Origin: Flavobacterium urocaniciphilum
GTDB taxonomy: Bacteria; Bacteroidota; Bacteroidia; Flavobacteriales; Flavobacteriaceae
Length of the DNA: 64,000 bases
Direction: 5' to 3'
NCBI RefSeq assembly: GCF_900110615.1
Contig: NZ_FOEI01000001.1
Coordinates: forward strand, 372,001 to 436,000
The position numbers and the translations under genes are program-made. Positions within the stretch are counted from its first letter, which is position 1. Each line of letters begins with the position of its first letter. This document shows, in pieces, positions 1 to 8,656 of this stretch. The notes under the pieces were generated by a model. That model was not told the DNA's origin and searched no databases. It worked only from the letters and a program-made list of their open reading frames with translations.

Positions 1-761
1 ATTGATTTTGGTCGACCTTTAATGATAAAATCAATTCCTTCTTCTGTCATCGATTTACTTAATACATCCGAAATCGATTTGATATAAGCGTCTTGTTCTT
101 CTTTGGTTTCTTTTATTTTACTAACAATATCTGCATACACATCTGGTTCTGTATATTTTAAACCTAAATCTTCTAATTGCGATTTGATATTATATAATCC
201 TAAACGATGGGCGAGTGGTGCATAAATGTACAAGGTTTCCGAAGCAATTTTAGCTTGCTTGTAATCGGCCATTCCGTCCATAGTTTGCATGTTGTGTAAT
301 CTATCTGCAATTTTGATAAGAATTACACGTACATCATCATTTAATGTCAGTAACATTTTGCGGAAGTTTTCCGCTTGTAAAGATATTTCTTGGTCGTTTT
401 TAACTTTAGGAATTTTTGTTAATCCTTCTACAATTTTTGCAATTTTAGGATTGAACATTTTTTCTATATCCGAAATAGTAATATCTGTATCTTCTACCAC
501 ATCATGAAGTAGGGCAGCAGCAATGGCAGTTGAGCCTAACCCAATTTGTGAAGCTACAATTTTAGCCACAGCAATTGGATGGAAAATATAAGCTTCTCCA
601 GATTTTCTTCGTTGATCGCTATGTGCTTCTACAGCTACATCAAAAGCTTTACGTATTAGTTTTTTATCTTCATCTGTTAGGTTTTGATAACTAATACGAA
701 GTAACTCTTTATATTCTTTAGCTATTGCTTTGTTTTCAGCTTCTAAATCTATCTCTGTCAT
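1..761 (-). CDS. rsh: RelA/SpoT-family (p)ppGpp synthetase/hydrolase, N-terminal part
   Basis: Reading from the ATG at 761 gives about 253 codons before the window edge, so the C-terminal part is missing. The product begins MTEIDLEAENKAIAKEYKEL and carries the HD hydrolase core: AHSDQRRKSGEAYIFHP, then ALLHDVVEDT with the metal-binding His-Asp, then IADRLHNMQT. The visible end, IDFIIKGRPKS, is where the synthetase domain starts in this family. Bacteroidota usually have one bifunctional Rsh that makes and degrades the alarmone in the stringent response. It lies downstream of the serine hydrolase gene but is separated from it by a strong terminator, so it is probably transcribed from its own promoter. 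Whether the synthetase half is intact cannot be judged here. Confidence 0.93.
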   Translation of the reverse strand, partial: MTEIDLEAENKAIAKEYKELLRISYQNLTDEDKKLIRKAFDVAVEAHSDQRRKSGEAYIFHPIAVAKIVASQIGLGSTAIAAALLHDVVEDTDITISDIEKMFNPKIAKIVEGLTKIPKVKNDQEISLQAENFRKMLLTLNDDVRVILIKIADRLHNMQTMDGMADYKQAKIASETLYIYAPLAHRLGLYNIKSQLEDLGLKYTEPDVYADIVSKIKETKEEQDAYIKSISDVLSKSMTEEGIDFIIKGRPKS

Positions 762-810
762 ATTCAATTTTTGATGTATATAAAAATACTGCGAAAAATT
801 TATATAACAA

Positions 811-840
811 AAAAAAGCGTTCATTTTTAGAACGCTTTTG
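811..840 (-). terminator. Rho-independent terminator after the serine hydrolase gene
   Basis: A perfect 10-bp stem (813-822 with 830-839, core AAGCGTTC/GAACGCTT) with a 7-nt loop is followed on the minus strand by a run of U. It lies 6 bp after the serine hydrolase stop codon and isolates that gene from rsh. Confidence 0.8.
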
Positions 841-845
841 TTAAA

Positions 846-2375
846 TTATTTTTTATTGAAGTCCAAATCTTGAAAATCGTAACTAAAATCTGTCAATTCC
901 GAGATAGGAACCATTTTAATATTGGTGTAATTTTCTGAAAAAGTAATCAATGCATCGGCGTTAAAACTTCTATTGAACCACTTTACAGCAAAAGTATTGT
1001 CTTTGTAATAGAAAATCTCTCCAGCCAATTGTGGAGAACGCTCCGAATTGAAATACATTTTGCCTTTTTTCTCTGTAATTGTAATGTTTCCGAACCAGTT
1101 GTCTTTATATGTACCAATATAGTTTTTAGCATCAATTTTGACTTTATTCTTTTTGTTTTCTGCAATTTTAGCCCAAACTTCTTTTGTAACTTTATCTGCT
1201 TCAGCAATATTGTTTTTTTCTCTATCGCTATACATCTTAACGTAATCTCTGTATTCGATATTTAAATATGCATCTTTAATTGTACTCGTAATAGCATTAA
1301 AAGCAGCACCAGATTGTTGATTGGTTAACACTACAATCCCTAAATTTAATTCAGGAATAAGCGTTACTTGTGTTACAATTCCTTCTAAACCACCCGTATG
1401 AGTTACTTGTTTGTAACCTTTTACATCACTTAAAAACCAACCTAAACCATAACCAGAAAAATGTGTAAAATATGGCTCCCTCGTTCTAGCCGGAATAATG
1501 GTTTGCAATTGCCACATTTCGTTATGTTGTGCTTCAGAAAACATTTTATTTTCTTTATTTGCACCATATTTTCCTCCTTGTAATTGCATAATCATCCATT
1601 TACTCATGTCGTTTACAGAAGAATAAATTCCAGCAGCCGCATCAAAAGTTTGGTTTTTGTATCGTGAAATAACTTTTAACTTACCATCTGTTGGTACGTG
1701 AGGATCAATGATATTTGTGGTGTCTTTTAAACGTAAAAATGAACCAGCACTATTATTCATTTCCAACGGTTTCATGATTCTGTTTTCAATGAAATCACAC
1801 CAAGATAATCCACTTACTTTTTCAATAACTTCACCGGCTACAATGTATAATAAATTGTCGTAATCGTATTTCGTTCTGAAATCGGATACAGGTTTTAAAT
1901 ATTGTAAATTTTCAATAATATCTTTAGGTTTGAAATTACTTCCGTCAGGCCAAATCATTAAATCTCCAGCACCTAAGCCTAATCCACTTCTATGAGTAAC
2001 TAAATCACGAACCGTAAATTCCTTCGTAACATAATCGTTATACATTTTAAAATTTGGAAGATATTTTACCACTTTATCATCCCATTTCATTTTGCCTTCA
2101 TCCACTAACATGGCTATGGCAGCAGTTGTGAATGCTTTACTATTAGAAGCTACACCGAATAGGGTGTTGCCATCCACTTTATCTTTTTTAAGAATCGATT
2201 TTACTCCATAACCTTTACTATGAATCACTTTTCCGTCTTTTACTACAGCTACCGCAATTCCTGGAACGTTAAAAGCTTTTAAAGTGTTTTCTGCAACTTC
2301 GTCTATTTGTTTTTCAGTAATTTGAGAAAAACCACAGAATGTAGTTAGAAGTGTAATTAAGAATATTTTTTTCAT
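846..2375 (-). CDS. Secreted serine hydrolase, class C beta-lactamase/PBP-like, with DUF3471-like C-terminus
   Basis: The 509-residue product starts MKKIFLITLLTTFCGFSQ, a signal peptide. The frame stays open 40 codons further upstream, but that would overlap the methyltransferase gene, so the ATG at 2375 is chosen. Catalytic landmarks of the serine beta-lactamase-like fold are present: SNSK (Ser77-Lys80), YDN (172-174) and HTGG (326-329) in place of KTG. The last ~110 residues resemble the DUF3471 domain that follows this fold in many Bacteroidota esterase or peptidase-like members. These enzymes are periplasmic; the substrate (peptide, ester or beta-lactam) cannot be told from sequence, and true beta-lactamase activity is not implied. 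Confidence 0.88.
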   Translation of the reverse strand: MKKIFLITLLTTFCGFSQITEKQIDEVAENTLKAFNVPGIAVAVVKDGKVIHSKGYGVKSILKKDKVDGNTLFGVASNSKAFTTAAIAMLVDEGKMKWDDKVVKYLPNFKMYNDYVTKEFTVRDLVTHRSGLGLGAGDLMIWPDGSNFKPKDIIENLQYLKPVSDFRTKYDYDNLLYIVAGEVIEKVSGLSWCDFIENRIMKPLEMNNSAGSFLRLKDTTNIIDPHVPTDGKLKVISRYKNQTFDAAAGIYSSVNDMSKWMIMQLQGGKYGANKENKMFSEAQHNEMWQLQTIIPARTREPYFTHFSGYGLGWFLSDVKGYKQVTHTGGLEGIVTQVTLIPELNLGIVVLTNQQSGAAFNAITSTIKDAYLNIEYRDYVKMYSDREKNNIAEADKVTKEVWAKIAENKKNKVKIDAKNYIGTYKDNWFGNITITEKKGKMYFNSERSPQLAGEIFYYKDNTFAVKWFNRSFNADALITFSENYTNIKMVPISELTDFSYDFQDLDFNKK

Positions 2376-2399
2376 TTGTTTATATGTTAATAGTTGATG

Positions 2400-2436
2400 T
2401 TTTTTGGCAAATTGACATATTGAAAATTGGCACATT
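2400..2436. repeat. Short low-complexity word repeat between rlmB-like gene and serine hydrolase gene
   Basis: The stretch reads as imperfect reiterations of a word such as AAATTGACATATTG / AAATTGGCACATT. A similar tract lies at 59415-59460 upstream of recG. It falls between the methyltransferase stop and the hydrolase start. Confidence 0.4.
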
Positions 2437-3225
2437 TTAAAACCCTCTTTGTCTTTTTGCTTCGAATAATAAAATGGCTGCTGCAACCGAAACATTCATC
2501 GAATCGATAATACCCTGCATTGGAATGTTGATGTTTTTGGTTGAATTTTGACGCCAAATTTCTGTAATTCCTGTAGCTTCTGTTCCAACAACTAAAGCTG
2601 TTGGTGCATTATAATTTTCTGTATGATACGTTGCCGAATCTTGTAACGTAGCACAATAAATTTTAATATTTTTTTCTTTTAAAAATGAAATTGCTTCTTC
2701 TGAAGTGGCTACTGCAATTTGTCTGGTGAATAAACAACCCACACTTGAACGTACAATATTCGGATTGTACATATCCGATTTCGGATTCGCAATAATAACC
2801 GCATCAATATTCGCAGCATCAGCAGTGCGCAAAATGGCACCTAAATTTCCAGGTTTTTCTAATCCTTCTGCGACTAAAATTAATGGATTTTCAGATAATT
2901 TTAAATCGGATAATTGTAAAGATTTGGTTTTCGCTACAGCAATAATTCCTTCTGTAGAATCACGATAAGCTAATTTTTGATAAACTTCTTTAGAAATTTC
3001 TATTAATTCAACTTGTTGAGAAGTCAGATTTTTGATTTGATTTTCTGAGATGATTTCCGGTAAAAACAAAATCGTTTCTAATTCGTAGCCACCTTTTACA
3101 GCCAATTCAATTTCACGTTGTCCTTCAATAATAAATGTACCCGATTGTTTTCGAGCTTTCGCTTTATCTTGCAATAAAACTAAGTTTTTAATAAACGGAT
3201 TTTGAATGGATGTGATTTGCTTCAT
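2437..3225 (-). CDS. TrmH/SpoU-family RNA 2'-O-methyltransferase (RlmB-like)
   Basis: The 262-residue protein has the three signature motifs of the SPOUT trefoil-knot methyltransferases: EKPGNLGAILRTADAA (motif 1), VVGTEATGITE (motif 2) and IPMQGIIDSMNVSVAAAILL (motif 3). The N-terminal ~95 residues (KQSGTFIIEGQREIELAV) form the small substrate-binding domain seen in 23S rRNA ribose methyltransferases that use S-adenosylmethionine. The exact target nucleotide cannot be assigned, so no symbol is given. It is the first gene of a minus-strand unit with the serine hydrolase (61-bp gap) and is preceded by a good phylum-type promoter. Confidence 0.9.
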   Translation of the reverse strand: MKQITSIQNPFIKNLVLLQDKAKARKQSGTFIIEGQREIELAVKGGYELETILFLPEIISENQIKNLTSQQVELIEISKEVYQKLAYRDSTEGIIAVAKTKSLQLSDLKLSENPLILVAEGLEKPGNLGAILRTADAANIDAVIIANPKSDMYNPNIVRSSVGCLFTRQIAVATSEEAISFLKEKNIKIYCATLQDSATYHTENYNAPTALVVGTEATGITEIWRQNSTKNINIPMQGIIDSMNVSVAAAILLFEAKRQRGF

Positions 3226-3258
3226 TTTGTTGAACTAAGTTGCTGAGAATCTATGTGA

Positions 3259-3288
3259 CAAAGTTATCTTTTTTAGTAATAAAAACAA
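3259..3288 (-). promoter_or_regulatory. Bacteroidota-type promoter of the rRNA methyltransferase gene
   Basis: On the minus strand TTG (3286-3288) is followed after 19 nt by TAACTTTG (3259-3266), matching the TTG / TAnnTTTG consensus. The TTG lies in the stem of the terminator of the upstream amidohydrolase gene. Confidence 0.55.
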
Positions 3289-3318
3289 AGTCGCAAAACG
3301 ATTGGCTTTGCGACTTTG
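3286..3318 (-). terminator. Terminator after the amidohydrolase pair
   Basis: A perfect 12-bp stem, CAAAGTCGCAAA (3286-3297) with its complement at 3307-3318, has a 9-nt loop and a U-rich tract on the minus strand. It lies about 20 bp after the stop of the second amidohydrolase gene. Confidence 0.8.
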
Positions 3319-3338
3319 TAAAGGTATGTATATTTTAA

Positions 3339-4652
3339 TTATTGTTTCACTTCCGACTTTGTACTTTGTCCTTCATACTTATCCTTATATCTTTCGTATA
3401 ATACCGTTTGGTGACTTTCTAAACTAATTTGTCTTCCGTCAATAAAAGCATGCGTTAATTTATTTGATTTCATATCCAAAGCATCACCTTCTGAAATGAA
3501 TAGGGTAGCACTTTTACCAGCTTCTAACGTTCCGTATTTCGCATCAATTCCTAATATTTTTGCCGTATTAGAAGTGATTAATTTCAAAGCGTCTTCTTTG
3601 TTCATTCCCCAAGCAGCACATGTTCCAGCATAAAAAGGAATATTACGCGTTTGCATACGCTCCATGTCTCCTGAGTTTTCTAAACCAACTACAATTCCTT
3701 TATCCGTTAATATTTTAGCAATTTTGTAGGGTAAATTCACATCTTCATCTTCAGAATTGGGCACATCATGAATTCTTCTTAATAAAACCGAAACATTATT
3801 TTCTTTCAATAAATCGGTAATTTTATGAGCGTTATAACCTCCAATAATGACTAATTTTTGAATATTGTTTTTCTTTTTAAATAAGATGATATCGGTTATT
3901 TCTTTTTCACCATTGGCGTTTACATATAATGTTTTACTTCCATTTTGTAATCCATTCATTGCTTCGTAAGGAATGTCTTTAACTTTCTTATCCGAATTCG
4001 CATAAGCTAACGCTTTATCAAAAAATAATTGAATCGCTTTTGTTTGTTCGTCGTATTTTTTATTTGGTTCAATTCCGCCTGGTTCAGCCCACCAACCTAA
4101 TCGTGCATAACTGCTTGGCCAACGCATGTGAATTCCGTCATTTTCTCTAACAACCGCATCTTCCCAATTCCAAGCATCTAATTGAACTACTGATGAAGTT
4201 CCAGAAATTCTTCCGCCACGAGGCGTTACTTGAGCTAACAATACACCGTTTGGTCGTGCCGATTCAGTGATTTTTGATTCAGAATTATAAGCGATAATAC
4301 TTCTTATATGTGGATTAAATTCACCGATTTCACTTTCATCATCTGAAGCACGAACCGCATCAATTTCTACTAATCCTAAAGTTGAATTGGGTGCAATAAA
4401 GCCAGGATAGATATGTTTTCCATATGCATCAATAACAATATCGTGTTTGGCTGGACGCACTAAAGTTCCATCTATTACAGTAGCAATTTTTCCATCTATG
4501 ATAGAAATTAAACTGTTTTCTTGAATTTTACCATTACCTAAATGTGCTGTTCCACCCATAATTAAAATGGATTTTGTTTGCTTAGGTGCTGGTGTTTGTT
4601 GTGCAAAACTTACAAGTGAAGTTAATGCTAATATATAAGTTAGTTTTTTCAT
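3339..4652 (-). CDS. Periplasmic amidohydrolase-like protein with degenerate metal site
   Basis: The 437-residue product has a signal peptide (MKKLTYILALTSLVSFAQQ) and the overall layout of imidazolonepropionase-like amidohydrolases: an N-terminal beta-sandwich strand set, a TIM-barrel and a C-terminal return to the sandwich (TSNTAKILGIDAKYGTLEAG). The usual PGLIDxHxH zinc-binding strand reads PGFIAPNSTLGL, so both histidines are missing. Either it is catalytically altered or it acts with its partner. Its ATG overlaps the stop of the upstream 1005-residue amidohydrolase by one base (TAATG), which points to translational coupling. It is the last gene of the pair and is followed by a terminator. 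The substrate is unknown. Confidence 0.85.
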   Translation of the reverse strand: MKKLTYILALTSLVSFAQQTPAPKQTKSILIMGGTAHLGNGKIQENSLISIIDGKIATVIDGTLVRPAKHDIVIDAYGKHIYPGFIAPNSTLGLVEIDAVRASDDESEIGEFNPHIRSIIAYNSESKITESARPNGVLLAQVTPRGGRISGTSSVVQLDAWNWEDAVVRENDGIHMRWPSSYARLGWWAEPGGIEPNKKYDEQTKAIQLFFDKALAYANSDKKVKDIPYEAMNGLQNGSKTLYVNANGEKEITDIILFKKKNNIQKLVIIGGYNAHKITDLLKENNVSVLLRRIHDVPNSEDEDVNLPYKIAKILTDKGIVVGLENSGDMERMQTRNIPFYAGTCAAWGMNKEDALKLITSNTAKILGIDAKYGTLEAGKSATLFISEGDALDMKSNKLTHAFIDGRQISLESHQTVLYERYKDKYEGQSTKSEVKQ

Positions 4653-7600
4653 TAGTTGTTGTATTTAGCGTGGAATACTCTACATTTTTCTCCCAAAGTA
4701 TCACAGTGGTAATGACCAGTTGATTTCTTTTTAGGTTCTTGTGTTTTTAAGCCTTTATTTTTGGCATCTAACATTAAATTGATTAATTCATTTCTTTCTT
4801 TTTGAACTAATTCATTTTTAGAATTTTCTTGATCGATGTCGAAGAAAATAATTCCATCTACAACCGTTTTTTCAGCTTTAGCATAAATCGTTAATGGATT
4901 GTCTGACCAAAGTACAACATCGGCATCTTTTCCAATTTTAATACTTCCTACTTTATCATCTACTTGTAATAATTTTGCAGGATTTAAGGTTACAAAATTC
5001 CAAGCTTGTTCTTCTGTAACGCCTCCATATTTTAAAGTTTTTCCAGCTTCTTGATTTAATCTTCTCGACATTTCAGCATCATCTGAGTTAATAGAAACTG
5101 TTACACCCACATTATTCATTAAAGCGGCATTATATGGAATCGCATCATTTACCTCGTATTTATAAGCCCACCAGTCTGCAAATGTAGAACCACCAACTCC
5201 GTGTTTAGCCATTTTATCGGCTAATTTATATCCTTCTAAAATGTGTGTAAACGTTTGAATTTTGAAGTTATATTTTTCTGCCACTTTCATTAACATGTTT
5301 ATTTCTGATTGAACATAAGAGTGACAGGTAATAAAACGTTTTTTGTTTAAAATCTGACTCAACGTTTCTAATTCGATATCAAATCGTGGAGGAGTTTTTC
5401 CTTTACTTGAAGCTTTGTATGCATCCCATTCTTTTTGATATGCAAGAGCTCTAGAGAAGTAATCTTCATAAACTTGTTCTACACCCATTCTTGATTGAGG
5501 GAAACGTAGTCTTTCGTTATCACCCCAATTCGATTGCTTAACATTTTCACCTAAAGCAAATTTGATGTATTTTGGAGCACTTGGAACTAACATTTCATCA
5601 GGATTATAACCCCATTTTAATTTAATAAATGCTGCACGACCACCAATAGGATTGGCAGATCCATGTAATAAATTTGCTGATGTAACTCCACCGGCTAAAT
5701 TTCTATAAATGTTGATGTCTTCAGAGTTTACAACGTCTTCTATTGTTACTTCAGCAGAAGAATTTTGTCCGCTTTCATTAACCCCATTAGAAATAGCAAT
5801 ATGAGAATGTTCATCAATAATTCCGGCAGTTAAGTGTTTTCCTGTAGCATCTATAACTTTTCCTTTTTGAGGTAAGTTTTTCCCAATTTTGACGATTTTT
5901 CCGTTTTCAATTAAGACATCGGTTTCTTTTAATATTCCGTCTTTTTCACCAGTCCAAACCGTAGCATTTTTAAATAAAATGGTTTCTTGTTTTGGTTTTG
6001 AAGAATTTCCAAAAGCCATATTTGGGAAAGTCACAGGATAAAAAACAGGTGTTTTTTTCTCGTCTTTTTTCTCTTCTTTTTTAACTTCAGAAGTTGTTGT
6101 TTTTTTAATAGCCGACCAAGAAACTTCTTTTCCGTTTTCTAAAATTGCTTTTCCAGATAAACTTGTTTCCGATTTTAATCCTGAAATTCTAATGAACTTA
6201 GAGGCTAATGTATCTTTACTTTTAACAACCATTGTTATCCATGGTTCGTTGTAGGTAAGTTTTGTTCCAAATTCTAATTTGTCTTGAGAAATTTTTGCTT
6301 CTAATTTTGATACTTCACCATCGATTGATAAATCGTATTTAACATTATCTAACGTTAAATCGTATTTTCCTCTAATATCTGATGGTTGAATTTTTTCAAT
6401 TACAAAACGGTTTCCTTGAACCCAGTTTTCTTGAATAGTACTTTTTGTTTCGAAAATATCACCACTTACAATAATGAAGTTGGCTAAATTTCCTTTTTTT
6501 AACGAACCAACATTGTTTTGATTAGCAATTTTTGCAGGAATTTCAGTTAATGATGCAATTGCTTTTTCTTTTGGAAAACCTAATTCTACTGCTTTTCTTA
6601 AATTCGCTAAAAAGTCTTTTGGATTTTTTAAATCGGCTGTTGTTAAAGCAAAATTGATATTGTTTTCAGCTAAAACTTTTAAGTTGTATGGTGCTTGATT
6701 CCAGAATTTCATATCTGATAAAACTACTTGTTCTGCTAAGAAAGAATCAGAAACATCGTAAGCATCCGGAAAATTGATTGGAATAAGTAAAGTAGCATTA
6801 GTTTTCTTCAGTTCTTCAATACGCTCTAATTCGTTTCCGCTACCTTTGATGATATAATTTACACCAAATTCATCTCCAATTTTATCCGCTCTAAGAATGT
6901 TTAATTTATCTCCAGCGGTAAAAATTTGTAGTAAGTTTTTATTCTGATTGAATGCTTCTAATGAACCATCTTTTGTTTTAGAACCACCAGCTGCATACCA
7001 TTTTGCATCATGATATAACTGGCGAATTAAAGCCATACTTCCCATTAATGATGATGGGTAAGCTTGAGCAGATAATGAACTTTTTCTAAAAGTGAAATGT
7101 TGTGATATTTTTTTATTTAAAATACGCGTTCCATTATTTTCAGCATCGTTTAATGTCCAAAGTAACCCCGTACCAGCTACAATTCCGTCGTTATTAAAAC
7201 TTAAAACGGTTCCGAAACCAATTTCTCTTAAATCTTTAGCTGTTTTATCGTCATAATTTAAATTATCAGATGCGTTAAAATCGGCTCTAATATGATCGTT
7301 CCAATAGTAACCATTTCTTTCTGAATCATATTGTGGTGATCTTGAATTTCTTGGTTTTGCTTGTGGTTTTTGAATACCAAATTCTGTGTACAAATCTATA
7401 AATGATGGATAGATTGTTTTTCCTGTTGCATCAATAATTGTTGCTTCTTTAGGAATTGCAATTTGAGCACCAATTTCTAGGATTTTATCATCTTTAATTA
7501 AAATGGTTGCTTTATCAATTCTTGTTGTTGAAGATGTGTAAACAGTTGCATTTGTTACAGCTACAACATTTTTGAAGGTTTGTTTCACACCATCATTTTT

Positions 7601-7669
7601 TGGAAAATAATCTTGGGCAAAACTTAAATTAATAGTCAGTAAAACTATTAAGAGTTTAAATATTCGCAT
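4652..7669 (-). CDS. Large secreted two-domain amidohydrolase
   Basis: This 1005-residue protein begins with a signal peptide (MRIFKLLIVLLTINLSFAQ) and contains two amidohydrolase-like halves. The first, residues ~30-430, lacks the metal HxH (PSFIDLYTEFGIQ). The second, from about residue 560, keeps it (AGIIDEHSHIAI) along with later ligands in FITCHSYVQ, TFTHILEGY and the Asp of SINSDDAE, so only this half looks catalytic. A lysine/glutamate-rich linker (KKEEKKDEKK) separates the halves. Enzymes of this group hydrolyse cyclic amides or dipeptides in a metal-dependent way, here in the periplasm. The gene leads a two-gene unit with the smaller amidohydrolase. Confidence 0.88.
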   Translation of the reverse strand: MRIFKLLIVLLTINLSFAQDYFPKNDGVKQTFKNVVAVTNATVYTSSTTRIDKATILIKDDKILEIGAQIAIPKEATIIDATGKTIYPSFIDLYTEFGIQKPQAKPRNSRSPQYDSERNGYYWNDHIRADFNASDNLNYDDKTAKDLREIGFGTVLSFNNDGIVAGTGLLWTLNDAENNGTRILNKKISQHFTFRKSSLSAQAYPSSLMGSMALIRQLYHDAKWYAAGGSKTKDGSLEAFNQNKNLLQIFTAGDKLNILRADKIGDEFGVNYIIKGSGNELERIEELKKTNATLLIPINFPDAYDVSDSFLAEQVVLSDMKFWNQAPYNLKVLAENNINFALTTADLKNPKDFLANLRKAVELGFPKEKAIASLTEIPAKIANQNNVGSLKKGNLANFIIVSGDIFETKSTIQENWVQGNRFVIEKIQPSDIRGKYDLTLDNVKYDLSIDGEVSKLEAKISQDKLEFGTKLTYNEPWITMVVKSKDTLASKFIRISGLKSETSLSGKAILENGKEVSWSAIKKTTTSEVKKEEKKDEKKTPVFYPVTFPNMAFGNSSKPKQETILFKNATVWTGEKDGILKETDVLIENGKIVKIGKNLPQKGKVIDATGKHLTAGIIDEHSHIAISNGVNESGQNSSAEVTIEDVVNSEDINIYRNLAGGVTSANLLHGSANPIGGRAAFIKLKWGYNPDEMLVPSAPKYIKFALGENVKQSNWGDNERLRFPQSRMGVEQVYEDYFSRALAYQKEWDAYKASSKGKTPPRFDIELETLSQILNKKRFITCHSYVQSEINMLMKVAEKYNFKIQTFTHILEGYKLADKMAKHGVGGSTFADWWAYKYEVNDAIPYNAALMNNVGVTVSINSDDAEMSRRLNQEAGKTLKYGGVTEEQAWNFVTLNPAKLLQVDDKVGSIKIGKDADVVLWSDNPLTIYAKAEKTVVDGIIFFDIDQENSKNELVQKERNELINLMLDAKNKGLKTQEPKKKSTGHYHCDTLGEKCRVFHAKYNN

Positions 7670-7714
7670 AGTATAGTTTTTAGTTTGTTAAAAATAACAA
7701 TTAAATTCAAAAAA

Positions 7715-8656
7715 CTACTTTTTAATAAGATTTTTAACAGTTGTTATGTTTAGTGGAAATTCTAAAATAACGTGACTTAAACTCAATAAATACAGCCAAT
7801 ATAAACCGGTATTATAATTATAGATGTACAATAAAATAGATAGTACCCAAATTATAAGAATAATTGAAATTTTAGTTTTTGATGTTTTATGCCATTGAAT
7901 TATGGATGTTTTAGAAAACCAATTCAAATAATGATACGTATAAGCAAAAGTAATGAATTGCATTATTCTTATACCGAAACTGGAAAAATAGATATCCTGA
8001 CTCGCTAATATTTCTTTATTGAAAATTTTGAATACAGCATTATTGAGTTCTTCAAATGGAATATATTTATTTTGAATATCTTCCATAAAAAAAGCTGAAT
8101 TCATGTTGTCTGTTAATAATAAGAAACTCGTTACAATAAATACAATAAATGTTAGTAACGACAGCTTATTCCTCGTTTTTAGAAATCCAGAAAGAATAAA
8201 AATTCCGGTAAAAATAAACACATGAATTAACGATGGAAGGAATATTGAAAAAGCGATGTGAAAACCTTTTCTGAAATAATACGCTATTGTAAATCCAATA
8301 CAAATAAATAGAATAAACTTCCAATTTTTATGTAGTTTTTCGTTTTGTGTTGAATTAAAAATTGCAACTAAAAAGGTAAAAAATATGAGAAACGGAATAT
8401 AAGTTTTTAAAAAAGTTAAACTCGAAATGTAAACAATACTTCCAATTAAAAGTATAGGAACGAATAAATAGAATACATTGTTTTTATGATTTAGAAAATA
8501 ATTGCGTTGTTGTAACCAATTGATTTCTGTAAGATAATGAAGCGGACCTAAAAAAGCATATACCGCAAGAAATGTTTGAAAAGGTAATTTATAAGCAAAA
8601 ATTCCAGAAAGCAGAATTAGAAAAATATTGAGTATGTCAATATTCAGTTTTGGCAT
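7715..8656 (-). CDS. Polytopic membrane protein with conserved-looking intramembrane histidines, function unknown
   Basis: The 313-residue protein is almost wholly hydrophobic, with about eight to ten predicted membrane helices. Histidines sit within or at the ends of helices: His40 (FLGPLHYLTEINW), His145 (FLPSLIHVFIFT), His242 and His256 (TYHYLNWFSKTSIIQWHK) and His295 (LSLSHVILEFPL). Such spacing is reminiscent of membrane di-iron or carotenoid-oxygenase (Brp/Blh) proteins, but I see no decisive family motif and this is only a suggestion. Its start overlaps the DUF58 stop by one base (TAATG), so it is translationally coupled to the DUF58/MoxR cluster and closes that operon. Confidence 0.75.
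   Translation of the reverse strand: MPKLNIDILNIFLILLSGIFAYKLPFQTFLAVYAFLGPLHYLTEINWLQQRNYFLNHKNNVFYLFVPILLIGSIVYISSLTFLKTYIPFLIFFTFLVAIFNSTQNEKLHKNWKFILFICIGFTIAYYFRKGFHIAFSIFLPSLIHVFIFTGIFILSGFLKTRNKLSLLTFIVFIVTSFLLLTDNMNSAFFMEDIQNKYIPFEELNNAVFKIFNKEILASQDIYFSSFGIRIMQFITFAYTYHYLNWFSKTSIIQWHKTSKTKISIILIIWVLSILLYIYNYNTGLYWLYLLSLSHVILEFPLNITTVKNLIKK

Noticed and set aside
2376-2495. N-terminal extension of the serine hydrolase
   Set aside because: It overlaps the methyltransferase gene and would bury the signal peptide.
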